This document shows, in pieces, positions 9,185 through 15,821 of a stretch of DNA of 26,227 nt (positions are counted from its first letter, which is position 1; each line of letters opens with the position of its first letter). Origin of the DNA: Firmicutes bacterium UBA6226 (lineage in GTDB: Bacteria; Bacillota_A; Clostridia; Peptostreptococcales; Acidaminobacteraceae); contig DJWQ01000194.1 of assembly GCA_002441045.1 (NCBI GenBank), positions 1 through 26,227 of the forward strand, given 5' to 3'. Below the pieces are notes generated by a model, which was not told the DNA's origin, made no database searches, and saw only the letters and a list, made by a program, of their open reading frames with translations. The translations under genes were made by a program, and so were the position numbers.

Positions 9185-9221
9185 TCCCCACTTTATTAAG
9201 AATAAGTGGGGATTTTTATTT
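9185..9221 (+). terminator. Intrinsic terminator after the racemase gene
   Basis: CCCCACTT at 9186-9193 pairs with AAGTGGGG at 9204-9211, plus one outer T-A pair, followed by a T-rich run. Marks the end of the Wadjet-cupin-racemase transcription block. Confidence 0.88.
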
Positions 9222-9251
9222 TATAGCAATAAAATTGACTTAATATCTGAG

Positions 9252-9281
9252 TGATCGATAACTGAAGATTGTTATTGATCA
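9252..9281. promoter_or_regulatory. Imperfect inverted repeat, possible operator
   Basis: TGATCGATAAC (9252-9262) and GTTATTGATCA (9271-9281) are inverted copies with one mismatch and an eight-base gap. The site lies between the racemase terminator and the XRE regulator promoter, a suitable place for autoregulation. Binding by that regulator is a guess. Confidence 0.4.
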
Positions 9282-9358
9282 TGCATCAGGTTAATTCCGA
9301 TATGAAATAAATGAATAGATGATATAATAAAAATATGACAAAAAGTAATAAAATCTGT

Positions 9359-9388
9359 TTGACAACAATTCTCAATGGTATATATAAA
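9359..9388 (+). promoter_or_regulatory. Candidate promoter of the XRE-cobalamin regulator
   Basis: A perfect -35 TTGACA (9359-9364) is followed after 18 bp by TATAAA (9383-9388), or after 16 bp by TATATA. Transcription would start near 9395, inside the GGGGG ribosome site (9393-9397), leaving about ten leader bases. A perfect TATAAT at 9323-9328 offers a second start further up but has no good -35. Confidence 0.5.
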
Positions 9389-9405
9389 ATAAGGGGGATG
9401 GTCCT

Positions 9406-10275
9406 ATGAATCAACTATCAACAAATATAAAAGCTTATAGAAAAGCACACAATCTAAATCAAAGTGAATTGGCAGAGCGTCTGAATGTTTCTCAGACCTC
9501 GGTGGCACATTATGAAAGTGGTAGTAGGACACCGACCCTTGACGTACTTATACAAATTGCCGACCTTTTTGATACCAGCGTAGACACACTTTTGGGACAT
9601 ACAAGACGAGAAGTATCTCCCATCCCTATTATTGATTTAGAGGCGGTCGAATTGCAGCTCTTTCAGTTATTGGTGGAAAAGAAATACTTTGCTTTTCATC
9701 AAATGATGAAACAGCTATCGGTTCAGTTTAGCTTATTGGAAATGATTGATGAAATCGTTAGAGGTGTGCAGAGCAATATTGGAGAGGCTTGGGAAAAGGG
9801 TGAGATTACTGTAGCGGATGAGCATTATGCCACAGGCGCAATCAGTCGAACTATGGCAGCGCTTTTTCCTTTAGATCAGCGTGTACTGGGTAAAAAAAAG
9901 GCGATTGCTTTATCTATCGGATCAGAAGAGCATACGCTTGGCATTGAATTAGTTTCAAATTTTTTGCAGGCGAATGGCATTGATACACAGTATCTTGGAA
10001 AACAAGTACCAATTGACAGTCTAAATCAGATGATTAAAGTTTTTGAGCCGGATTATCTGTTTTTATCAATTACCTTAAGAGAGCAAGTAAATTCACTTGA
10101 ACTATTAGTTAAAGGTTTAGAAAAGAAAGAAGAACCAACAAAGCAAGAAAAGCTTAAAATAGTCGTTGGAGGACAAGGCGTTAAGTACTTGGATACCAAA
10201 TGGATCAAGTCCAATCAAATTGAGGTTGTGTCGGAAATGAGCCATCTGATCAGCATGATAAATGTGACCGGGTGA
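9406..10275 (+). CDS. XRE-type regulator with CarH-like cobalamin-binding domain
   Basis: The 289-residue protein joins an XRE/Cro-type helix-turn-helix (about 6-62, with SELAERLNVSQTSVAHYESG) to a helical B12-cap (about 78-155) and a Rossmann-like B12-binding domain (about 165-285). It carries the residues that mark light-sensing CarH/LitR proteins: Trp129, nine residues, then Glu139-His140 (the Wx9EH motif), and the cobalt-ligand motif E174-x-H176-x-x-G179. In CarH, adenosylcobalamin keeps a tetramer on DNA in the dark and light breaks it. CarH and LitR use MerR-type heads; here the head is XRE. Domain calls are firm; light sensing is inference, and B12 sensing without light is the main alternative. 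The next gene starts 56 bp downstream and may be its target. Confidence 0.85.
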   Translation: MNQLSTNIKAYRKAHNLNQSELAERLNVSQTSVAHYESGSRTPTLDVLIQIADLFDTSVDTLLGHTRREVSPIPIIDLEAVELQLFQLLVEKKYFAFHQMMKQLSVQFSLLEMIDEIVRGVQSNIGEAWEKGEITVADEHYATGAISRTMAALFPLDQRVLGKKKAIALSIGSEEHTLGIELVSNFLQANGIDTQYLGKQVPIDSLNQMIKVFEPDYLFLSITLREQVNSLELLVKGLEKKEEPTKQEKLKIVVGGQGVKYLDTKWIKSNQIEVVSEMSHLISMINVTG

Positions 10276-10331
10276 TGCATAAAAAAATATGGGTGGATGA
10301 TGATCTTACTTGTAGAAAGTAGGTGAATAAA

Positions 10332-11318
10332 ATGACAAAGGAGAGCTTTGTAAAAGGTGTTGAAAGACTTGTAGATCCTGTAGAGGTTGGCACCTTACAC
10401 TTTATAGAAGGATTCACAAAGAAGATTCCAAAGAATATACAGGATAAAATGGTTGAAAAGTCGGGTGAAACAACGCCCTATATGGGTTTTGTTGTAGAAC
10501 CGTATAGTTATTTCTTATGCTATGAGCTTAAGGATCTTGATAGAGCAGCATCACTTCTCCCAGAAGGCTTTAGGTTAATTAAGACCAGTGTATTTGAGGA
10601 TGACGAACCAAAGTATTATGGTATATTTGGTTGCTTTAACGCACACACCAGTGGCTTTTGGGGTTTGCGTGTTGAGTTCTATATTATTGCTGAGGACATA
10701 CAGACAGGTCTTATGAGTTGGATTATTATCGACTATGATACGAACACTATTACTTATGACCCTAAAAATGGTTTTACAGATCCAAACGCCTCTGGCTCTT
10801 TGATAACAACAGATTATGAAGGTCATCTTCACCTGGATGTTAAAAATAGTGATGGCAGAGCAATCGTATTAAATAGTGATATCGGACAAGGAAAAATGAC
10901 ACAGCTTTATGATCGATTATGGATTGAGGGGAACTTATCTATCGCATATGGTCGAAATAAAATGAGCAGTCATGCAGGAAAGTTTTCCTTGATATTTAAC
11001 CCAAAAGAGTTTGAAAAAGCACTTAGAATGCCTAAAGGCAGCTATCAAATAGAAGTGAATAATTGGTTTCCTGGGCTTTTTCACGATGAGCCTTCTGAAG
11101 TTGCTTGTTTCCCATATGCACAGCATTTTTTATCAGATAGCCCAGGTCATGCTAGTTTAATCTTTGATGAAAATCAATTGACAGAGAAAGTTAAATCAGT
11201 TGATTTTAATAAGATTAGCGTCTTTTCAACAAAAGACGTTTCAAAAGTGATCATAGCTGGTGGGGTACTTTCTGCAGTTACAAACACCGTTTTACTTGGA
11301 CTTTTACTGTTAAAATAA
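10332..11318 (+). CDS. Unrecognised protein with C-terminal membrane anchor
   Basis: I do not recognise this 328-residue protein. It is mostly beta-strand-like with many aromatic residues and ends in one hydrophobic segment (about the last 25 residues, VIIAGGVLSAVTNTVLLGLLLL), so it is probably held at the membrane by its C-terminus with the bulk in the cytoplasm. The middle (ELKDLDRAASLLPEGFRL and the following strands) vaguely recalls acetoacetate-decarboxylase-like barrels, but I see no catalytic lysine motif and would not call it that. ATG 10332 follows AGGTG (10321-10325) by six bases; GTG 10323 is an alternative start. Lying 56 bp behind the cobalamin regulator with no terminator between, it is probably in the same transcript. 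Confidence 0.7.
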   Translation: MTKESFVKGVERLVDPVEVGTLHFIEGFTKKIPKNIQDKMVEKSGETTPYMGFVVEPYSYFLCYELKDLDRAASLLPEGFRLIKTSVFEDDEPKYYGIFGCFNAHTSGFWGLRVEFYIIAEDIQTGLMSWIIIDYDTNTITYDPKNGFTDPNASGSLITTDYEGHLHLDVKNSDGRAIVLNSDIGQGKMTQLYDRLWIEGNLSIAYGRNKMSSHAGKFSLIFNPKEFEKALRMPKGSYQIEVNNWFPGLFHDEPSEVACFPYAQHFLSDSPGHASLIFDENQLTEKVKSVDFNKISVFSTKDVSKVIIAGGVLSAVTNTVLLGLLLLK

Positions 11319-11364
11319 ACCTCTCAAATATATGAAAAACGACTAAACATAGATTCTACTTGAT

Positions 11365-11396
11365 AAAAAAGACACTCATTTTGAGTGTCTTTTTAT
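11365..11396. terminator. Bidirectional terminator
   Basis: GACACTCA (11371-11378) pairs with TGAGTGTC (11382-11389) around a three-base loop, flanked by an A run on the left and a T run on the right. It can end the plus-strand gene at 11318 and the minus-strand mini-protein gene that stops at 11410. Confidence 0.85.
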
Positions 11397-11409
11397 ATGT
11401 GTTATTCGT

Positions 11410-11595
11410 TTATTCCATACAAATGTTCACTTTAGCACATTCTGATACGCCACGTTCCATGGTTTGTGCACATTCAGCAACGTGCTGTCCACCTTTTTGA
11501 GTCGCTATATTTGAAACGTTATTTGCCGCAAATGTTGAGCTTGATGCAGCTAAGATTAATAAGCTAAGTGCAGATACAGATAAAAACTTTTTCAT
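11410..11595 (-). CDS. Secreted cysteine-containing mini-protein
   Basis: This 61-residue protein has a textbook signal peptide (MKKF, hydrophobic core, cut probably after Ala23), leaving a mature peptide of about 38 residues. The mature part has three cysteines, Cys42, Cys53 and Cys59, with His38 nearby (motif QHVAEC, GVSEC, NIC). An odd number of Cys leaves one free for metal, heme or a partner disulphide. A strong GGAGGT lies just upstream of the ATG on the minus strand and a terminator follows the stop, so I take it as a real gene despite its length. I do not recognise a family. It faces outward from the MFS transporter gene across a 223-bp intergenic region. Confidence 0.75.
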   Translation of the reverse strand: MKKFLSVSALSLLILAASSSTFAANNVSNIATQKGGQHVAECAQTMERGVSECAKVNICME

Positions 11596-11710
11596 GTTAT
11601 ACCTCCAAATTTATGATGTTCGACTAAGTTAAATCAATTCTTGTATAATTCAATCATGCACATAGTTTGAGCATGTAATTTAACTAATTTATTTATACTA
11701 TTAAATTGTG

Positions 11711-11738
11711 TTTAAATTATGTTGTTTTATCCTATAAT
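11711..11738 (+). promoter_or_regulatory. Candidate promoter of the MFS gene
   Basis: Perfect -10 TATAAT at 11733-11738 with TTTAAA (11711-11716) 16 bp upstream as a weak -35. It would give a leader of about 75 bases that contains the hairpin at 11755-11775. Confidence 0.5.
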
Positions 11739-11754
11739 GGAAATTATTTATTTG

Positions 11755-11775
11755 AACTAGAATCATTTTCTAGTT
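11755..11775 (+). promoter_or_regulatory. Perfect hairpin/operator in the MFS leader
   Basis: AACTAGAA (11755-11762) and TTCTAGTT (11768-11775) are perfect inverted repeats with a five-base gap. No T run follows, so it is not a terminator. It sits about 15 bp after the likely transcription start, where a repressor site or an mRNA stem would lie. Confidence 0.4.
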
Positions 11776-11818
11776 AAACTATTAGAGGTTACATAAACAA
11801 TTTACTTACGGGGGAATT

Positions 11819-13078
11819 ATGAAAAATACAAATAGATGGCTTTCATGGGGCATCCTTGTCTTCGGGTTTGTCGTGGTGTTTTTTCACAGGTTATCCATTG
11901 GATCTGTCGCAGATCAATTAACCTTGGATTTAAAGTTAGACAGTATTCAGATTGCAAATCTGGCTTCGATGACCTTTTATGGGTATGCTTTGATGCAACT
12001 ACCAGTGGGGATTATGGTAGATACGATTGGCGTTAGGAAGATCTGTACAATGGGGATGCTAGTTACAGCACTGGGTTCAATCCTGTTTGGTATTGCAGGA
12101 CATATCTATATCGCTTATTTTGCAAGGTTTTTAGTAGGAGTTGGAACTTCTGTCATCATCGTCTCTGTAATGAAGATTCAATCGACACTATTTCCTTCAA
12201 ATATGTATTCGACACTTTCAGGATTAACTTCACTATTTGGTAACTTTGGCGCTTTTTTTGCAACGATTCCTCTTTCTTTTATCGCTATCAACTTTGGATG
12301 GCGTGGCACATTTATAATCTTAGGGGTAATTTCATTTGCACTGGCTATAAGCATTCATTTCTTCGTTGTGGAAAGAAATTCTCATATATCAAGTGTTAGT
12401 AAAACGCAAAATAATAAAATTAATGTGAAGGAAGCGATTAAGTTTGTTCTTTCAAACAAAAGCATTTATCCTGATTTCTTTATCATGGTATTCTTTGTGG
12501 GTTCATTAACTGCTGTTCTTGGATTATGGGGCAATGGCTATATGAAAACAGTCTATCAAATTTCCAACGAAAAGGCAGCTTTTTACTTATCCTTCATCAC
12601 TTATGGTTTTATAATTGGGGCACCTATCGTGGGAAAATTATCAGACTTACTTGGAGGTGCCATAAAAAAGATTTTGCTTTTCGCAAGCGCTGGTTATGTT
12701 CTGTTATGGTCATATGTTTTGATTATTCAAAAGGGGAAACCACCAGTTGCTCAATGGTCGGTCATTTACTTTTTAATGGGGATTCTAATTATCTGTCATA
12801 TCTTGGTTTTTTCCAATGTTAAAGAGGTTAATCCACTAAAATATACTGGAATTGCCACTTCGTTGGTGAATATTGGTGAGTTTGTCGGTAGTGGGATCAT
12901 TAGCTTATTGATGGGATTGATGATTAAAAGACTTACACATAGAGGCTTACCACTTGAAGAAGTATATACGCAAGCGATGGTACTTGTGCTAGGCGCAGCA
13001 ATACTTAGCTTTATAGCGGTTCTGCTTATGCATCAAGAATCTAAAAGCAATCTTCAGAAAATCGAAGCGATTAAATAA
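11819..13078 (+). CDS. Major facilitator superfamily transporter
   Basis: A 419-residue inner-membrane transporter with about 12 hydrophobic helices, two six-helix halves and a charged central loop near residues 185-205. The loop between helices 2 and 3 has the MFS signature A-like pattern GIMVDTIGVRK (G-x3-D-x2-G-x-R-K), and GWRGTF ends the first half. MFS proteins move small solutes by proton or substrate antiport or symport; the substrate here cannot be read from sequence, and neither neighbour gives a clue. ATG follows GGGGG by a few bases. It is a single-gene transcript, closed by a strong terminator shared with the convergent rsgI. Confidence 0.88.
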   Translation: MKNTNRWLSWGILVFGFVVVFFHRLSIGSVADQLTLDLKLDSIQIANLASMTFYGYALMQLPVGIMVDTIGVRKICTMGMLVTALGSILFGIAGHIYIAYFARFLVGVGTSVIIVSVMKIQSTLFPSNMYSTLSGLTSLFGNFGAFFATIPLSFIAINFGWRGTFIILGVISFALAISIHFFVVERNSHISSVSKTQNNKINVKEAIKFVLSNKSIYPDFFIMVFFVGSLTAVLGLWGNGYMKTVYQISNEKAAFYLSFITYGFIIGAPIVGKLSDLLGGAIKKILLFASAGYVLLWSYVLIIQKGKPPVAQWSVIYFLMGILIICHILVFSNVKEVNPLKYTGIATSLVNIGEFVGSGIISLLMGLMIKRLTHRGLPLEEVYTQAMVLVLGAAILSFIAVLLMHQESKSNLQKIEAIK

Positions 13079-13092
13079 ACGATATACAAATA

Positions 13093-13118
13093 AAAAGCGC
13101 CTCAATAAAGGCGCTTTT
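13093..13118. terminator. Bidirectional terminator between MFS gene and rsgI
   Basis: AAAAGCGCCT (13093-13102) and AGGCGCTTTT (13109-13118) form a perfect 10-bp stem with a six-base loop, A-rich on one side and T-rich on the other. Outer TATACA/TGTATA arms may lengthen it. Confidence 0.9.
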
Positions 13119-13152
13119 AATGTATATTCAATTTAGATGCTTAGACCAATCA

Positions 13153-14850
13153 TTAATCATCGTGTTCATCATCTTCTTCATCATCACCAGAAGAAGTATC
13201 CTTATCTTCATCCTGATGATCTTTCTGATCTTCAAAAGCATCATTTAAGATTTCGTATTTTTCTTCGATGTTTTGCTCAATAAGTTTATAATTTGGTGCG
13301 TCTGCTTGCAACTGAGCTTTGATTTGTGTAATGAACGTTACTACTTCAGGATCGGTTCCAAATCTTTCTTGTAGCTTATTTAAAGCCTTATTTATCTCAT
13401 TGACGGCTTCTGCGTTATGATCATCATCACTGTCATTTTTATTTTCATCTTTGTCGTCATCTTGATCATCATCATTTTCTTTTTTATCTGCGTCAGAAAC
13501 ACTTGCACCAGATATGCTGTCACTTGAACTATTTTCAGAAGAATTAGCTTCATTCGTTATAGTAGCACTTGTTTCTGCATCCGCTTCATCCTCATCGCCA
13601 TCATTATCTGACCAGATTTTGTTATAAGCATCTTTATATTGCATAAAGTATGCTTTAGAGACGGATTTAACTTCCTGAAGCTGAGTGATACTCATCGTAT
13701 CTAAAGTAGCCAAAGTCTGTGTTGCCCATGCTTGAATGCTGATCCCAGCTACTGTTGAAGGTTCTGTTACAAAGGTTAATTTTTGTAAGCGTTCTCTTAA
13801 ATCATCTAAATCTTTGGAGTCAAATGCATCGACCCCATCTTCGTCATGATCGTCATCAGAATCATCATTTTGAGCTAAAGCCCAAGTTTTTTGATAAAGT
13901 GACATTACAGGTTTCCAAAGCAGCTTAGCTGATTTTAATAGTGTCAAGGTTTCTGCTTGAGTTGCAGTACCTGAGTTGAACTTAGCCACCTCTGCGCTGT
14001 TTAAGAAAGCTTGAATCGAAGTGCCAAACTGCGAATCGTTCTTAGCGGTTTCGAGTTTATTTAAGAATGTTTTTACAGATTCTACAAGATCGTCATCTGC
14101 TTCAACTTCATAAACAGACATATCGACGTCTTCTATCGCTTCAATGGTTTTTGAAACTGGGTTAACAAGTGGTTGGCTATCCTTTGTAATTTTAGCAAGC
14201 TCTAAGCGGCCGAGTGTAACACCATCAGAAAGAGATTTCTCAGCGGTTGAAAGATCACTTTCGATATAAATAATATGAACATTATCTGGAACCTTCATAC
14301 TACTTGATAGAAATTGTTCAAGCTCCTCGCCAAAGGCAGCCAATGTCACTGCGTCAAGAGCTGCTTTTTCATCTAATATAGCTGATGAGATTAAGATGTT
14401 GTTATTTGTATCATTTAAAAACTTCTCAATCTCTGCATTTTGAACGATTTCTTTTATGACATCATGAACATCTTTTCCCACCATGTCGTCATTGATAACA
14501 GATTTACCGTCATCGTTTAAGGTAATAATTTTTGTAACCACATAATCTTTATCAATTTCAATTTGCAAGCTAGGATTAATATCAATTGAAATCAGTGCAT
14601 ATGCTGAGCTCGGCATCAAGTTGTATCCAATCACTGATATCAAAAACAGTGCAGCTACAGTTGCAGCCACTAATAATTTCTTCTTCATATAGCCCTCCTT
14701 ATGTTTAGAGTGGTATAAATCTTCTTCGAAGAAAAAGATTTCTTGATGGAGAGTCATGTTATTCTTTTTATTAATTTTTGTGTAAGAATGATCCTTAGTC
14801 ATAACGACTGCAAAATCATCTTTAATTTGAACAACAACACCTTGTTTCAT
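13153..14850 (-). CDS. rsgI: RsgI-type transmembrane anti-sigma factor
   Basis: RsgI proteins hold SigI inactive at the membrane and release it after an outside signal. The 565-residue protein has a cytoplasmic RsgI_N domain (about 1-45, MKQGVVVQI start), one membrane helix (about 59-79) and a juxtamembrane domain with SIDINPS (Asn92-Pro93), the conserved place where RsgI proteins self-cleave between Asn and Pro. The rest is outside the cell: a helical part and three extremely acidic, probably disordered clusters (about 327-350, 417-480, 545-565), like the disordered tail of Bacillus subtilis RsgI and unlike the carbohydrate-binding RsgI of cellulolytic clostridia. ATG 14850 follows GGAGGTG; an in-frame ATG seven codons earlier overlaps that site. 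It lies 58 bp behind sigI. Confidence 0.88.
   Translation of the reverse strand: MKQGVVVQIKDDFAVVMTKDHSYTKINKKNNMTLHQEIFFFEEDLYHSKHKEGYMKKKLLVAATVAALFLISVIGYNLMPSSAYALISIDINPSLQIEIDKDYVVTKIITLNDDGKSVINDDMVGKDVHDVIKEIVQNAEIEKFLNDTNNNILISSAILDEKAALDAVTLAAFGEELEQFLSSSMKVPDNVHIIYIESDLSTAEKSLSDGVTLGRLELAKITKDSQPLVNPVSKTIEAIEDVDMSVYEVEADDDLVESVKTFLNKLETAKNDSQFGTSIQAFLNSAEVAKFNSGTATQAETLTLLKSAKLLWKPVMSLYQKTWALAQNDDSDDDHDEDGVDAFDSKDLDDLRERLQKLTFVTEPSTVAGISIQAWATQTLATLDTMSITQLQEVKSVSKAYFMQYKDAYNKIWSDNDGDEDEADAETSATITNEANSSENSSSDSISGASVSDADKKENDDDQDDDKDENKNDSDDDHNAEAVNEINKALNKLQERFGTDPEVVTFITQIKAQLQADAPNYKLIEQNIEEKYEILNDAFEDQKDHQDEDKDTSSGDDEEDDEHDD
14686..14700 (-). promoter_or_regulatory. Strong internal ribosome site and start inside rsgI
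   Basis: Read on the minus strand, AAGGAGGG (14700 to 14693), four bases and an ATG (14688-14686) lie in frame at codon 55 of rsgI. Translation from here would give MKKKLLVAATV..., the membrane helix plus the whole exterior, without the sigma-binding domain. This is as good a ribosome site as any in the window, but internal initiation is not proven. Confidence 0.45.
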
Positions 14851-14908
14851 AAACACCTCCAACTTACTCATTCATAATACAATACAAAATTAATTTGATT
14901 TTTAGGGC

Positions 14909-15550
14909 CTATTTTTTTAACCAGATTTCAATTTTATCAAATTTTTTATAAAAAATAATACTTGTTCCAAGAATGAAGACTTTATTGTTCTTAACCATTT
15001 TAAGACCAATCTTTAAACTTTTAGAAACCAATGTGACAGGAAGGGATTTTTTTATATAGACCTGTGTCATAATAAATGTATTTAAGGCAATCTCCCTTGC
15101 GATTCCAAGCGCTGTCTCTTTCGTATCTGAATGCTTTGGCATATGATTGGATAAATCTTCAAAGCTTAGCCCAAAGTAATCCAGCTCACTTTGGTAGGCA
15201 ATCAGCTCAAGTCGAAGCTCTTCATCACTAGGTGCCACAATCTCGATTGTTGAAAGGTCATCGTGTTGGTGATGCTTTTCCTTTTCCCAATAGGTTTTAA
15301 GTCGACTTTCGATGACAATTTTTGCAAAAGTTAAAAAACGTCCTTTTTCAATATCATAGCGATCGATTGCCTCGTTAAATGCAATTAGCGCTACTGAAAA
15401 TTCATCATCGTTTCGCACGCAAACATAGGCGTGTTTAAGTTCAGATACAGACTTGATTACAAAAGGCGTATAGTCTTTTATAAACTGATTGCGCATGTCG
15501 GCTTGATGCTTTATTTGATTAATATAAAGATCTAAGTTTGAAGCATTCAT
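14909..15550 (-). CDS. sigI: RNA polymerase sigma factor SigI
   Basis: SigI is an alternative sigma-70 factor used for heat, cell-wall or polysaccharide responses in Bacillota. The 213-residue protein has region 2 (about residues 20-90: FIKDYTPFVIKS, then DDEFSVALIAFNEAIDRYD-EKG, closely matching the known SigI pattern) and a C-terminal DNA-binding SigI_C domain (about 125-213, with the SFEDL and PKHSDTKE segment). It lacks the usual sigma region 3. I chose ATG 15550 because TAGGAG lies five bases before it; the longer in-frame start at 15577 has no good ribosome site. It is the first gene of a sigI-rsgI pair, divergent from the diguanylate cyclase gene. A SigI-type promoter was not evident upstream. 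Confidence 0.88.
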   Translation of the reverse strand: MNASNLDLYINQIKHQADMRNQFIKDYTPFVIKSVSELKHAYVCVRNDDEFSVALIAFNEAIDRYDIEKGRFLTFAKIVIESRLKTYWEKEKHHQHDDLSTIEIVAPSDEELRLELIAYQSELDYFGLSFEDLSNHMPKHSDTKETALGIAREIALNTFIMTQVYIKKSLPVTLVSKSLKIGLKMVKNNKVFILGTSIIFYKKFDKIEIWLKK

Positions 15551-15783
15551 GTTTACTCCTATCTGTAAATAGAACATTCATATTAGTATTTACCCAATAA
15601 ATTACTTGTAATGGACTTATTTATACAGTTTAAGTAATCTTTAATCAAATTTGAGATTTTAGACTTAATTATTAATTTACAAGTATTATAGCAAATTGTC
15701 AAATGCCCCTTAGTAATGAAATCACTAAACAAATGTTTTTATATATTGGCATTGGATTTACTTTAGGCTCAGGACTATGTTAT

Positions 15784-15789
15784 TATAAT
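15784..15789 (+). promoter_or_regulatory. Possible -10 element of the diguanylate cyclase gene
   Basis: TATAAT lies 33 bp before the ATG at 15822, in the 271-bp region divergent with sigI. I see no convincing -35 at the right distance, only TTTAGG 16 bp upstream. The rest of this intergenic stretch is AT-rich without clear repeats. Confidence 0.35.
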
Positions 15790-15821
15790 TTTGTAATATT
15801 ATGCTTTTAAAGGAGCGCTAT

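Noticed and set aside
12526..12822. 98-residue frame inside the MFS gene
   Set aside because: Alternative frame of a well-supported membrane transporter, with composition typical of an out-of-frame reading and no ribosome site.
13410..13620. Repetitive ATC/TCA-rich DNA, at first sight a simple repeat tract
   Set aside because: It is the coding of the Asp/Glu/Ser-rich segment of RsgI on the minus strand, without a fixed unit; composition explains it.
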